Part shown: positions 43,643 through 55,442 of the stretch, piece by piece
Layout of the letters: the number at the start of each line of letters is the position of its first letter
Position numbering within the stretch: position 1 is the first letter of the stretch
Assembly: GCA_002778195.1 (NCBI GenBank)
Contig: PCDI01000002.1
Location: 4,291,234 to 4,355,233 of the forward strand
Direction: 5' to 3'
Length of the DNA stretch: 64,000 nucleotides
From: Raffaelea ambrosiae
Taxonomy: Eukaryota > Ascomycota > Sordariomycetes > Ophiostomatales > Ophiostomataceae
Program-made: the position numbers and the translations under genes
Notes under the pieces: generated by a model
Seen by the model: the letters and a program-made list of their open reading frames with translations, nothing else
The model's database searches: none
What the model was told of the DNA's origin: nothing

Positions 43643-45886
43643 TCAAAGGTCCCGTTCTCGTGCCGACAGCGCCGTGTCGTAGTCCAGCATGCCCGCCACA
43701 AACCGGTACTCGAGGTCGTTGCGACAGAGCGGAAGATCGCGCACCCGCACAACAGCCTGTTTACCCGGTAAAGACACCACATCGTCCCACTCGTCCACGT
43801 CGTCTTCGTCGTCTTCGTCGTCTTCGTCCGCCACGGGTTGGCCGTCGGCGCCCATCGCGCGTGACTGCAGCCCGCCGGTGTGCTCCGGACACCCCGCCCA
43901 CATGTTGTGGTCGTCGGCGGCCATCCGCTTCGCCTCGGCAAAGACCTGGTTGCCCACGCAGTCGAACGCCTGGCTGGGTCCACCCGCGTGTGGCTCCAGC
44001 CCGTGCATGGCGCGCTCGACGCGCCGCACAAACGTCCTGCTCACCGGCGGCCACTGGTCGCGGTAGCTCTCGCGGAGGTTGCTTTCCACCGGCAGGGGGG
44101 GGCGCGTGCGGAACCGCAGACAGACGCCAAAGCTGGCAAAGAGCGCGGTGTAGCCCTGGCGCAGCGACTCGTTGGTCTGCATGTTGTCGCGGACGTCGGC
44201 GGGCACGTGCTCGAGCAGAAAGTCGTTTTCGCGCACCCACGCGGGCCCGTCCCGGTCCAGCCCCGACACGTCCGCGAGCTTGTCGTGGATGAGGTCGGAG
44301 GCCGCCTGCAGCGCCTCGCTCATGCGGGGGCTCAGGAAGCCGCCGATGCACTGTCCGCAGGTGCAGCCGAAGAGGAGCCGCAGGCAGGCCCGGACGTCGC
44401 CGTGGTAGTCGGACGGGGGGGGCCCCGCCCTGAGGATGAGGTCGAGCTGGAACCACTCGACCGCAAGCGACAATATGTCGATGAAGCGGATGTCGCGCAG
44501 GACCGCGAGGCACTCGACGCTCGGCCAGGCAAAGCCCCGGAAGTGGTCGGACTTGTCGCCGTCGTCGTAGTATTCGCCGGCGTCGCGGTCGGGCCGCGTG
44601 CGCGTCCGCTCGAGCGCGTCTTCGAGGGCCTCGCGCGGCGTGCACCCGTCCTTGTTCCGGACGGACAGCAGGCGGCGGCCGCCCTGGGCCAGGATGCGCC
44701 GCACGGCCGACGGCTTGGAGGCCAGGGAGGCCACGTGGAGCAGCGTGTTGCCGTCTCCGTCGACCGCGAGCCATCGGTCGGTGCCCTCCAAGTCGGGCAC
44801 GCATTCGGTCTCGTCGACGGCCGGGTCGGCGAGTTTCGCGAAGAGCGCCTGGAGGGCGTCCGGCAGCGCATCGGCCGAGCCCGTCTCGTGCATCTCGGTC
44901 TCGCAGCGGTCCGCGGCGTCGTCGGACCCGGCCAACTGCCGCGACGGATGGCCGGCCGCGTCTGTCCAGGCCAGCCACGCCGATGTGCCCACGCACCGAA
45001 ACCCGAGAGACCGCCAAAAGCGCAGCGCCGTGTCCAGGGCTTGCCTCCTGCGCTCCGTGTCCAGCGGATGCCGCCCAAGCATACGGTAGCCCGGGCACAC
45101 CACGGCCGTGAAGCCCTCGCCGGCCGGGACCTTGTCCCGCGTCTTGCGGAGCAGCGCCTGCACCACGCGCGTGGCGTGGCCGCGCCGTCGATGTGCGGGG
45201 AGCGTCTGCACGTCTTCCAACAGGAGGAGGTCCCGGCAGTCCAGCTCGTGGCCCCAGACGCCGGTGCCTCGCCGGTCGGGGTGCTCGCAGTGCTCGGGTC
45301 GGAGGCGACCGTAGCGGTCGAACAGGTCGTAGGCCAGGTCCGTCGCTTCGTAGGGCAGCTGCTGGCTGTCCAGCTTCGACCAGAACGACGCCCGGATCTC
45401 GTCCCGCCGGATGAGCTCGGCCGTGCAGTGGGAGACGGCCGTGTCTTCGGACGTCGTCGCCGTGGCCGACATGTTTTCGAGCCACGGGAACGGATGAATG
45501 CTGTCGGCATTGCTGTCGTCGCCACTGTCGTTGTCATTGTCGTTGTCTCCGGAATCATGGACGGCCAGATCGTCCGCGTCCACACCTGTCTCGGCCGACG
45601 TGGACTCGAGCGAAGGAGCCTGCGCGTTGTCGGGACACATTTTCGCACGAGCGCGCAAGCGTTCCTGGAATGCGATCTCGTTTTCCTCCGTCCGGGGATC
45701 GTTGCGTTTGGCTTTGCGAGGGGAGTCGACGTCCACGTGGACGCGAATCATGCTCTCTTTCTTCGTCTCGCCGGCATTGCCGCCGGCATTGCTGCTCTCC
45801 GTATTGGTCGCATCTGCTCTGGGTTCGATGCGGACCGCTTTGGGCTCCCTGCCTTCTCGGGCGCCAGGGCTGTGATGGCGCTTCAT
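43643..45886 (-). CDS. GNAT-like plus ankyrin-repeat protein with acidic C-terminus
   Basis: Single exon, 747 aa from ATG 45886 (MKRHHSPGAREGREPK). The frame stays open further upstream only through a minisatellite leader. After a disordered N-terminus with (Asp-Asn)n comes a GNAT-like fold: VWGHELDCRDLLLLEDV, the acetyl-CoA-loop-like RRRGHATRVVQALLRK, FTAVVCPGYRML and FWRSLGFRCVGTSAW. An ankyrin-like unit follows (DRWLAVDGDGNTLLHVASLA.. and RNKDGCTPREALEDALERT). A Cys-rich patch FGCTCGQCIGGFLSPRMSE comes next and an Asp/Glu-rich tract (DEDDEDDEDDVDEWDD) near the end. Relatives of this layout occur in fungi without known function. An acetyltransferase acting on a protein bound by the ankyrin part is a guess. 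Confidence 0.82.
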   Translation of the reverse strand: MKRHHSPGAREGREPKAVRIEPRADATNTESSNAGGNAGETKKESMIRVHVDVDSPRKAKRNDPRTEENEIAFQERLRARAKMCPDNAQAPSLESTSAETGVDADDLAVHDSGDNDNDNDSGDDSNADSIHPFPWLENMSATATTSEDTAVSHCTAELIRRDEIRASFWSKLDSQQLPYEATDLAYDLFDRYGRLRPEHCEHPDRRGTGVWGHELDCRDLLLLEDVQTLPAHRRRGHATRVVQALLRKTRDKVPAGEGFTAVVCPGYRMLGRHPLDTERRRQALDTALRFWRSLGFRCVGTSAWLAWTDAAGHPSRQLAGSDDAADRCETEMHETGSADALPDALQALFAKLADPAVDETECVPDLEGTDRWLAVDGDGNTLLHVASLASKPSAVRRILAQGGRRLLSVRNKDGCTPREALEDALERTRTRPDRDAGEYYDDGDKSDHFRGFAWPSVECLAVLRDIRFIDILSLAVEWFQLDLILRAGPPPSDYHGDVRACLRLLFGCTCGQCIGGFLSPRMSEALQAASDLIHDKLADVSGLDRDGPAWVRENDFLLEHVPADVRDNMQTNESLRQGYTALFASFGVCLRFRTRPPLPVESNLRESYRDQWPPVSRTFVRRVERAMHGLEPHAGGPSQAFDCVGNQVFAEAKRMAADDHNMWAGCPEHTGGLQSRAMGADGQPVADEDDEDDEDDVDEWDDVVSLPGKQAVVRVRDLPLCRNDLEYRFVAGMLDYDTALSARERDL

Positions 45887-48143
45887 TGGAATGGTGTACG
45901 TATCAATGAGAGGGTGCACTTTGACTGCTGTAGATCTTGCGATGATGGTTGAAAAAATATAAAAAGTAAGAATAGAGAATGAAGGGAAAAGGGCGAGAAG
46001 AGAAGAACAAATAAATGGGTGGACTGGTGCCCGGGTCTCCTTCAATCTGGTGTGCCTTGTGCCTGGTGTGCCTTGTGCCTTGTGTGCCTTGTGCCTGGTT
46101 GCCTTGTGCCTGGTTGCCTTGTGTCTGGTTGCCTTGTGCCTGATGTGCCTGACTTGACAAGGCTTGGTCAAAAGGCGGCCCGCAACGGCCCAGTTGCGGC
46201 TGTGCCGTGTCAAACAGTTTAATGCCATGCCAGGATCCTACGCCAACAGGACCACCCGTGCTCAGCCAGCAACTATCAGCATCCCGACAGCATCGGGCCA
46301 AAGTCGTTCCAGAGACCTTGCTACACGCGGCGGGCTGGGATAATCTGGTGAATAGTGAGGACAGGATTGGCGTGAACGGCTCGTCAGACATCCAGGTAGT
46401 CAGGGCTGTGCAGCCCTGTGAGTGGCCAGTCCATGTCGATACGATGTATTTTTTATCTGGCTTGACCTTCTTTTCGCTACGAGAATTGTATTATGAAGTT
46501 TTATTCTGAAAAATGCTTTGTACCTTCTATTGCGCCTTCTCTTGAAAACGCCAAACAGCCCAGGGAGGCTGCGGTCAAAGTCCTCGCCGAGAGAGAACAC
46601 TCGTCTACCATGGGCGCATCCCAAACACTGCCTGACTAGTGTCCAGCCATCGATGCCACGGCAAGTTTGCGCAACAATGGTTCTCTGTACGGCCGTACTC
46701 AGCTTTAGTAGCGCAAACACCAAACGGCCAGAGTGGAAAGGTGACCCCAACGCTATGAAATTGGCGACGGCGCTTCGAAAGTGATTCGCCCATGTGCTTT
46801 GCAGTGCACTCCCCAGGACCCCAAAGGCATCTTCTTCGTATTCTACATAACCCTACCTCTTCGGATCGACGTGGAAGGCGATGTCCACCCTGGACTTACG
46901 GCATAGATGCCCTCGCTGAATATTCTCCTGTCATCGAGATGGTTCAAATTCGTGCGCCATGCTTCTCTCTGCCAAAAAAAACTGTTCCTCCAGTTGTCCA
47001 AACTAGGGAGAGACGTCCAATCGCCGTTGCGCATTTCCAAGAAACAAGGCTTCAGAGTGGAGACGTGGACAAAATCGCTTTCTGAGGCCGACCAGCAATT
47101 TTTGTCACGGGCATCCCACGCCCAAGACTGAGATATCCAAGAACCGAGAGCGAGAACCGAGTTAACTACCACATACACGATACCTATTGACCAACGGCAG
47201 TTGCTTGGACCCTACCGCTCGTGCGGACGGACACAATGGCGACAACATGCCATGCAACTTGGCGTCCTCCAAGGTCTGGGCTAGTGCAAAACGCCCCTTT
47301 TGGCTATCCATTCATGTACCGATGAAGGCCAATTCGCCGGGACCGTTTCTCCAGTATCCCGCCACGGCCTATGCTACATCAGGTTCGTTCTTCAGTATGA
47401 AAGAGAGTTGACTGGTGAGCCATCAAGAGATTTGATGACTGAAAGACTTCACCGGTGTGGACTCCTGTCCAGCTACGAGCTCGACCAACAAGTCGTGCGT
47501 GATGCCCGGGATGCTAAAGACCCAGGAACGGTCTATCCGCACTAGGAGCATGCTATGTGACGATGCTCGTGCCAAGTGGATTGATAATACGCATATCTCG
47601 ATTGCGCCATACTCTTTGCCCCAAGGGCCTTGTGGGTCCGTTTGGCCGTAGTGGATGTCCTGTCTGGTATGCACCCTCTCAACTTGTTTGGCAGGTCGAT
47701 GGTATGAAAGACATGTGTCCGGATGCACGTGGGCATTTCCAGGACTATGGAGAGAGAAAAAGAAAAAGAAAAAAAAAGGTTGTTCATATGCACGGGTAGG
47801 ACAATGGGAAGAGAATTTGGCTCCGGGGCATGTTTCTTTATCTCTGAGTTTGGAGTTTTGGTCTTGATCTGCTTTTGGGGCACTGGCGTAATTCGGTAAT
47901 ACGATCGCGTGCTTCGCTTTGCCGGCAAACGAGTTGGCGTCATAGCTTGGACGAGCTCTAATCTTAATCGGTGAAAAGTTTGAATAAAAACGAGAGCAAA
48001 AGAAGAGAGAGAAGGAAGGGGAATAAAAAACAAGGACAGACGGAAAAGAAAGGAACTCGTTTCTCACGACGCAACACTTTCCCCCATTCTATATCGTCCA
48101 GATTGGCGTCGAAAAGAATAGGCTCAACAACAGAATAGCAGCC
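45887..48143. other. 2.2 kb without a convincing gene
   Basis: Holds the minisatellite at 46051-46149, the leader of the GNAT-ankyrin gene and the promoter of the transporter. Minus-strand frames near 47280-47640 can be read past three stop codons but match no family known to me. Confidence 0.5.
46051..46149. repeat. 15-bp minisatellite (TTGCCTTGTGCCTGG type)
   Basis: Six to seven imperfect copies, 160-260 bp upstream of the GNAT-ankyrin start codon, probably in its promoter or 5' UTR. Confidence 0.88.
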
Positions 48144-50532
48144 ATGTCGACCAACGACACAACAGCGGCTGCCAGTGTCATCCAGCCGGCCCTCCCACAG
48201 GCGGCCGGCTATGTCGTGGTCATCGCCTTTGGCTTTCTCATTGCCTTTGTCATGATGTACGCCACGCACGTCCTCAAGAAGACCGTGGGCGAAGACAACA
48301 GGACCACCGAGATGTTCATGGCTGCCAACCGCAGCGTCGGCACGGGATTGACGGCGTCGGCCGTCATTTCGTCCTGGCTCTGGAGCACGGCCATGCTGGG
48401 AAGCACGCTGGTGGGCTACAATTTCGGCGTGGCCGGCCCGTTCTGGTTTGCCGCAGGGTACGAAAGAACGCCCGCTCGCGAATGCCACCGGCTTTGTCTA
48501 ACCTTGTCTCATCTAGATGTTCTCCCATGATTGTCTTCTTTTCCCTGCTCGGCATTGCCTGCAAGATGCGGGTGCCCGAGGCCCACACGCTTTTGGAGAT
48601 TGTGCGCATTCGCTACGGAACGGCCGGACACATTGTCTGGATTGTGTTGTGTCTGATCAACAACATCATTGCCATTGCCAACATGCTGCTGGGCGCCAGC
48701 GCTGCCATTACGGCCCTGTAAGTCGCAGTCTCGTTCGCTGTCTGTCCCTGCAACGGTATCCTAGATTACGGAACTGACCCGTTTTGTTCCCGGCAGAACT
48801 GGCATGCACATCATTGCGGCCACCTTTCTCCTGCCCGTCGGCGTGGTCATCTACACATTTGTGGGCGGCATCAAGGCCACGTTCTTGACGGACTACTTCC
48901 ACACCTTTGTGATCACGATCATTGTCTGCTTTTTCACGATCAAAACCTTTACCACCCCGGAGATCGGGTCTCCCAGTGGTCTCTTTGATCTGATCGTGGA
49001 AGCTGGAAAGCAGCATCCCGTGGCTGGCAATGAGCACGGCTCCTATTTGACCATGACAAGCAAGAACGTACGTGTTCTCCCTGATCCTCGGGGCGTGGGG
49101 CCCGCCGGCTGACACCGACAGGCTATCCTTTTCGGCATCATTCACATCTTGGCCAACTTTGGTGCGTGTTTCCGCCTATGAGCTTCTCGTTCTTGCCCCT
49201 CTTTCTCTCCCCTAACAAGACCTCCAGGCCTCGTCATCATGGACACGGGCTTCTTCGCCAAAGCCTTCAGTGCGGCCCCCCAGGCTGTCGTCCCCGGCTA
49301 CATCGTCGGCGGCATTGCCTACTTTGCCATCCCCTGGTGTCTCGGCACCCTCATGAGCTTTTCAGCCCTGAGCCTCGAGGACACCCCCCGGTTCCCCACG
49401 TATCCGCGCCGCATGACGACCACCGAGGTCTCCAACGGCCTCGTCCTGCCGTATGCCGCCATCGCGCTCGCCGGCAAGGGCGGGGCCGTGGCCGTGCTTC
49501 TCATCACATTTATGGCGGTCACGTCGACCATCTCGGCCCAGGTCATCTCGGTGTCGTCCATCATCAGCTTTGACATTTACCGCCAGTACTTCCACCCGGC
49601 CGCGTCGGACCGCGACGCCATCCGCTGGAGCCACTTTGGCGTCGTGTTCTTTGGGCTGTTCTCAGCCGCGTTCTCCACGGCTCTCTACTACGGCAATGTC
49701 GATCTGGGCTGGACGCTGTACATGCTGGGCGTGCTGACCTGCCCGGGCATTTTCCCCACCGTGTTCACCATCCTGTGGAAGCGGCAGTCGCGCGCCGCCG
49801 CCGTCATCTCGCCGCTGCTGGGCATGGGCACGGGCATCGGCGTGTGGCTGGGGTCGGCGTCGGCGCTGTACGGCGAGATCACCGTCGCCTCCACGGGCCA
49901 GACGCTGCCCTGCGTGTACGGCACGGTGGCGTCGGCCTTCAGCCCCGGCCTGTACTCGGTGCTCATCACGCTGGTGCGGCCAGCCAACTACGACTGGGCG
50001 GCCTTCCGCAACGAGCGTCTGGCGTTTGGCAAGGCGGAGGACACGGAACGCACGCACGCCAACAATCTGCAAAGCTATGCGGCCGATCGGGCCCGGCTGA
50101 AGCACTGGGGCACCATTGCGGCCGTTTGGTCAGCGGCGACCTTTCTGGGCCATTGGGTGATTTGGTACGTCCATTTCTCGTACAGACGGACAACGGCCAG
50201 ACAAACAACCAACTGATGCTTCATGGACTAACCTCTACAGGCCCCTCCCCATGTACGGCGCCAAATACATCTTCACGCGCCGCTTCTTCGAGGCCTGGGT
50301 GGTCGTCGCCATCATCTGGGTCTGGCTCACGATGCTGGTGGCGGGATTCTTTCCGATTATCGATGGTTGGGCCCAGATCACGCGCGTTTTCCGAACTCTG
50401 ACAGGCCGTGCACCACCAAGCTATGAAGGAAAGGGGGTCGATACGCCCCCGAGCGAGTCGGGTGTCAAAGTGGACAGCACTCCTGATGTGGCACCAGAGG
50501 CTGTGGATGTCACGGTTGTGGAAAAATCTTGA
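48144..50532 (+). CDS. Urea active transporter-type sodium:solute symporter (DUR3-like)
   Basis: Six exons: 48144-48457, 48517-48717, 48797-49067, 49122-49161, 49228-50164, 50241-50532 (684 aa). Exon 4 is 40 nt. Family marks are SSWLWSTAMLGSTLVGYNFG in the first helices, NNIIAIANMLLGASAAITALTGMH, VIYTFVGGIKATFLTDYFHT (the SSF signature region), YFAIPWCLGTLMSFSALSLE and TVEVSNGL-like TTEVSNGLVLPYAAIAL. About 15 membrane segments are expected, with a Ser/Pro/Glu-rich cytosolic tail after ARRF/TLTGRAPP. Fungal DUR3 proteins import urea and polyamines at the plasma membrane and are typically induced by nitrogen limitation. Urea as substrate is inferred from the family. Confidence 0.93.
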
Positions 50533-51162
50533 TTTTTGTTATGGGAAGAATCAGAATACAAACCATGGTATAAAACGCGAGTGTTTTCGGATGTCTCCAT
50601 ATTTCTACGTAAGACTACGTAACTACATAGATGGGAAAAGTCTCAATACAGATCATCGCTTAGAACAGAAGTATTTGGTACACACAAAATTGGGATATCG
50701 CGCTTTTTGAACAACGCCACGAGGTCGACATGAGCATTGTGGAGATGTGAGTGTTGGAGCAATGTATGGGGGAAATGTCACCATAGGAGCTGTTGCGGCG
50801 TAAATTTCAGCAGTTGAGAACTTCCCCGTCTTCACTATATACTCTGACCTGAATATTGAACAGAATGAAAATCACCCCAAAGCTATATGCTTCATCCAAA
50901 TTGGTGCAAACAAATATATGAGTTCTTGGGTCATAAACGGTGCGTTTGTCGTGTCCAGCATGATGCCGAGGCGATCGTATCCTCGGCGTCAAGAAAGAAA
51001 AAAAAAATCGAGAGAACAGAAGAACACGGCCAGCATATCGTATAGCGATACTGCCCCCCCCCCCCCCCCCCCCAAAGCAATTCTACTTGGCTTCTGGCTT
51101 GCGTCCGTAAACACAGTAGCTAGATTGAAAACACGGTCAGCAGAGATCGGATACGGATGAGG
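50533..51162. other. Gap between convergent genes
   Basis: Facing 3' UTRs; includes a C-run at 51054-51073. No gene seen. Confidence 0.6.
51054..51073. repeat. Poly-C homopolymer
   Basis: Twenty consecutive C; length may be imprecise in the assembly. Confidence 0.85.
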
Positions 51163-52948
51163 TTAGTCAGCAAGTTTAAGAGAATCCTCATGCACGTACA
51201 TGGGCCAGTACGCGTGAATGCGGGGGCTCTTGAGCTCCTTGCGCATCGCGGCACAAAACTCGGTGACCTGCTCCGGCGTCCAGCCCAGACCGCGGGTGAA
51301 ATGGGCCATCGTGAGGCCATCCAGTCCACCGGCGAGGTTGGCATAGGTCCAGGTGCCGAGTTCCTTGAAGTGGGTGTCGCGCGGCCACGCGTTGGTAGGC
51401 CATTTCTTCTGGACCTCGACAATGTCGACAAAGCCGGCGGCCTCGAGGTAGTTCTTGTACTCGGGGACGGGGAAGACGGGGCGGTTCAGTTTCACGCCGG
51501 CTTCATAGCAGAGGTCACACCACCTGGATATGTAGCTGTCGGGTGCCAAGGTACCGTCGTCCGACCGCAGCGGCAGGGCCAAGTCCTCGAGCTCCATGTA
51601 GCCACCCGGCTCGAGGTGGTCGTACGCCTGCTTGATGGTGGCGGGCAAGTTTTCGAAGCAGCCCAGCATCATGCGGGAAAAGATAAAGTCGAATTTCTTG
51701 GGCCATGTCCACTCCTTTTCGAGGTCGTCAATCTCGAAGCTGACATTGGCGGGGACGCTGTTGCTTCGTTTAGTCTCGGGGCATACAGAAAACACAGAGG
51801 GGCCACGGGAAGGCGTACAAATCAGGCTGGATGGGGCTCAGGTCCACGCCAATAACCTAACATGGAATTAGTTGTCAAGGTCCGCACGAAGCTGCAAACC
51901 GCAGGCACAAGGTATGCAATAGCGAGCACTGTCTAACCTCGGCGTCGGGATGTTCGTCCGCTATGTAGCCACGTGAGCATGTATTCAACAATGGTGCACC
52001 GTGTTTCGGCACACGCACAAGAAAGGACCGAGACAATCGCACGTACCAAAGTCAAGGGCCCAGGCACCCGTGCCGGTGCCCATGTCCAGGACCCTTTTGG
52101 CGGTCTTGCTGCCGGGGCACAGGGCCAGCTGGCCTTCCAGCGTGCGCAGGTAAATGCCATGCTGGAGATCTGCGGAGGTTAGCATACGAATTTAACCACG
52201 GCGATTCCGAGCCACTTTTGACCCCAACGACCCCAACACTCTACATACCTAGTCTTTCGTTCTCGGTCTGGAGAGATGTTGCCAAGATTAGTCATCAACC
52301 AACACAACGGGCGGCATGGCCCGATAGTGGGGGCGGGGCCAAACGCCAGAAAAGGAAGGTTGGCGCAGCAGAGATACGAACATCGTCGTTGGGCAAGGGA
52401 TACTCTGCACGTAATATGTCAGTCAGCCTCGGCATTCAACCGATTTTGTTTTTTTTTGTGCAGAGCGGAACACGGAAAAATGGCAACAGCAAAGAGCAGG
52501 CCAAGACGGGCAAAAAGAAGGCATCGGCGGGGGCGCGCTTACTCCCGCGACTTAGGGCGTGGTAGCGCCGGCCGTGTTCCTCCTGGTAGGCTAGGATGCT
52601 GGAAGACAGCGAAACCAGCGACGACTCGGTTTCCTGGAGAGTGTGTCAGTCGTGTCACTGGGCCAGCAAGGTGTCCGCTGAGACGGCTTGGCGCGCACCT
52701 CTGCCGGTGCCGAATCGCTGTCGTCTAGCGCGTCGCCGTTGTCGGCAGCCTGCGATGAAGAGTGGCTGTCAGCAAATTTTGGTCATTTTGTGACAGTTCA
52801 TTTCTCCGTTCCTCGGGGCATTTCCTCCCTCGGCGACGTTGCGTACGATGGCCTGCTGGATCTCAATGGTGTGCGCCGCTGCCGGCGTGCCTGCGGCTCC
52901 GGCCGACGAGGCGGCAGTGGCGCTCGGAGGTGAAGCTGGAGCCGACAT
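51163..52948 (-). CDS. LaeA-like SAM-dependent methyltransferase (first copy)
   Basis: Nine small exons on the minus strand: 52948-52847, 52749-52699, 52633-52543, 52404-52382, 52267-52249, 52169-52047, 51960-51938, 51856-51819, 51757-51163 (354 aa). Joining them gives the standard fungal 'TAM' methyltransferase order: a disordered Ala/Ser/Pro leader, DNGDALDDSDSAPAE, SSILAYQEEHGRRYHA, KYPLPNDD, NERLDLQHGIYLRTLEG, motif I VLDMGTGTGAWALDFADEHP, VIGVDLSPIQPDFVPANV, FEIDDLEKEWTWPKKFDFI and LEPGGYMELEDL. Family members include LaeA, a nuclear regulator of secondary metabolism, but most homologues have no known role and this one may methylate a small molecule. It is divergent from a cytochrome P450. 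Confidence 0.9.
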
Positions 52949-53458
52949 GTTGTTGTCCGTGTTGATTGTTCGTTGACGAGACGCAAACAGGAGAAAGCAA
53001 GAACGCGAAGAAACCACGCAGAGGGTGTTTCATGCGGTGGGGCGGAAGGGCGGCTGTGGCGTGGATTGTCACCTAGTCGGCGCGTTTGTCCCATTTTTTG
53101 TTCCATTTTTCTTTTGCTCCTTCAACGGGCCCTAGTCGACCCGTTGCTACCGTTTCGAGAGCTCGTGCTCCAGTAAAAAAATTCCCGCCGTCTGCGGAAA
53201 ACAACAAAGATGGGACACCGCCACACAGCGTGGATGCCGCGGCACACTGAAAGTGCGAGATGCTGCGTTTTTCTACATAGTACTATGAATACGGTCGCAT
53301 TGGACCAGTACGAATTCGTAATGGCTCGTCTGTAACAGGACTGGCTTTGGCGCTCCTTGATTTCGAGAGCTTTCCCTACAAACGGGCCATGCAGTCCGTT
53401 TCCAAGCTGTTTCCAACAGGTCTTCTCTCAGTGGTCCGCAAACACACAGCCATCGACG
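52949..53458. other. Bidirectional promoter between methyltransferase and P450
   Basis: 510 bp shared upstream region of two divergent genes. No TATA box is obvious, and no other gene fits. Confidence 0.6.
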
Positions 53459-55442
53459 ATGACCATGGCCGCTGGCCAGAACAGTTTCGTAGCCGCACTC
53501 GGGCGAAATGTCGTCGCCTGGGCAGGCGGACTGTCCTCGCTTGAGATGATCGCCGCTGTTGCTGTCTCACTCGTATTATTTGTCGTACTCGACTCGCTGC
53601 GGTCGTGGTACCGGCTATCGCACATTCCAGGCCCATTCTGGGCCTCGCTTTCCAAGTTCTGGATGGTGCGACACTCCATGAAAGGCCAGCAGCCATATGC
53701 CATCCAAGCTGCCAATGAACAGTACGGTATGTGGCGAGCAAGGAACATTGTTGTTTTGTTCTTCTTGTTTGTTTTCCTTCGATTTTGTGACTGACGAAAA
53801 AAAAAAGGCTCGCTTGTGCGCATTGGCCCCAATGAACTGGCTACCGACGACCCCGACGTCCTACGCCGGATGATGGCCGGCCATTCAGCCTACACGCGCG
53901 GGCCGTGTAAGTCATTGAACGTCCCTTGCGTGCACTCTGCCCTGCGCGACAACTAATCTGGATTCCGGTTGCCGACGATCATGACAACAGGGTACAATGC
54001 TCTGCGCTTCGAGCCCGGCCAGGACAACTTGTTCTCGATGCGCGACGAAGTCGCCCATATGAAGCTGCGCAACCAAATGGCCGCAGGCGTGCGTTTGGCT
54101 TGTTTTCGTCTGCCGTCTATGGGATTGTTCGTGCACTGACGGGAAACGCGCGCGCAGTACTCTGGAAAGGAAAACGAATCGATGGAGCGCACGGTCAACG
54201 CACACATCGCCCGGTTCATCGACTTGCTCGAGACCAAGTATCTCTCGTCGGCCAGAGGCAACCACTATCGCCCAGTCGACATTGCCCAGAAGATCCAGTT
54301 CTTCACGCTGGACGTCATCAGTGACCTGGCCTTTGGTCAGCCGTTTGGCTTCGTCGAGAACGACAGGGACATGTTTGACTTCATCCGCATTACGCGCGCC
54401 TTTTTCCCCGTCGCCGTGCTCATGGCCAACCTGCCCATCGTGGTGGCCATGCTGCATTCGCCTCTCTTCCGGGGTGCGCTGCCCAAAGAAAGCGACAAGA
54501 TCGGCTTTGGCGCCTTTATCGGGTGAGTTGCAGCCAGCCGAGTCCCGTTTTGGGGGTTGTTGGGGGGGGGGCTTTCTTTTACACGCAACTGACACAACCC
54601 CCTCCATCCCCAGCGTCGCAAACAAGAAAGTGGCCGAACGTTTTGGCCCCGACGCATCTCCCCACGCCGACATGCTCGGCTCCTTCATCCGCCACGGTCT
54701 CAGCCAGGAGGAGGCCCAGCGCGAGGCCCTGCTCAACGTCGTCGCCGGCAGCGACACCTCGGCCACCACCATGCGCGTCATCCTGCTGAGTCTCCTCAGC
54801 AACCCCACAGCCTACCGCAAGCTGCAGCAAGAGATCGACGACGGCATCCGCGACGGCCGCATCTCTTCGCCCGTCACCGACGCCGAGGCTCGCCAGCTGC
54901 CCTACCTGCAGGCCGTCATCAGGGAAGGCCTGCGCATGAAGGCGCCCGCGTCCGGTCCGCTGTTCAAGCAGGTGCCTCCGCAGGGCGACATCATTGCCGG
55001 CCAGTTTGTGCCCGGCGGCACGCAGATCGGGCAGTCGCCCTTTGGCGTCTACCACGCGCGCCAAACGTTTGGTCCCGATGCGGCGCTCTTTGTGCCGGAG
55101 CGCTGGTTGGAGGCCAGCCCCGAAAGGTTTGCGCGCATGGTCAGCGTTGTCGACATCATCTTCTCGACCGGCAAGTACCAGTGTCTCGGCAAGCCGGTCG
55201 CCTTTATGGAGCTGAACAAGATTTTTGTCGAGCTTCTGAGGCGCTTCGACTTTGCGTCGGCCCGGCCGGAACACCCTGCGCACATTTTCAATGCCGTAAG
55301 ACTTTCGTTCTCGCGTCATCTGCTCGTGGTTCTGCGTGACAAGAACTAACTCGCCAAACAGGGGATTTGGCTGATTGAGGATTTCCCCGTGCGAATCACG
55401 AAACGGGCGACAGGATTGCGAATCGTTGAGTCTGGAAAATGA
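53459..55442 (+). CDS. Cytochrome P450 monooxygenase
   Basis: Six exons: 53459-53726, 53808-53906, 53991-54088, 54158-54522, 54614-55295, 55362-55442 (530 aa). The N-terminus has a membrane anchor (MIAAVAVSLVLFVVLDSL) and the proline hinge HIPGPFWASLSKFW. The oxygen-binding helix I shows VVAGSDTSATTM, helix K has the E-x-x-R (REGLRM), and the heme loop is FSTGKYQCLGK with the thiolate Cys. The last exon (GIWLIEDFPVRITKR) gives a normal P450 end. Reading through the final intron would stop instead at 55349, but that intron has CTAAC and CAG and is preferred. It sits in the ER membrane and inserts oxygen into an unknown substrate. Overall look is of fungal pisatin demethylase-like P450s. Confidence 0.93.

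Noticed and set aside
43880..45952. 690-codon plus-strand frame opposite the GNAT-ankyrin gene
   Set aside because: Low-complexity Arg/Val/Gly sequence without motifs; shadow of the minus-strand gene.
47280..47640. Minus-strand frame with protein-like stretches (for example LLVELVAGQES, AVAGYWRNGPGELAFIGT)
   Set aside because: It is broken by three in-frame stops and I could not place it in any family, so it is not listed as a pseudogene.
54614..55349. P450 model ending at the stop at 55347-55349
   Set aside because: It reads through an intron with good donor, CTAAC and acceptor; splicing gives a normal P450 C-terminus ending at 55442.
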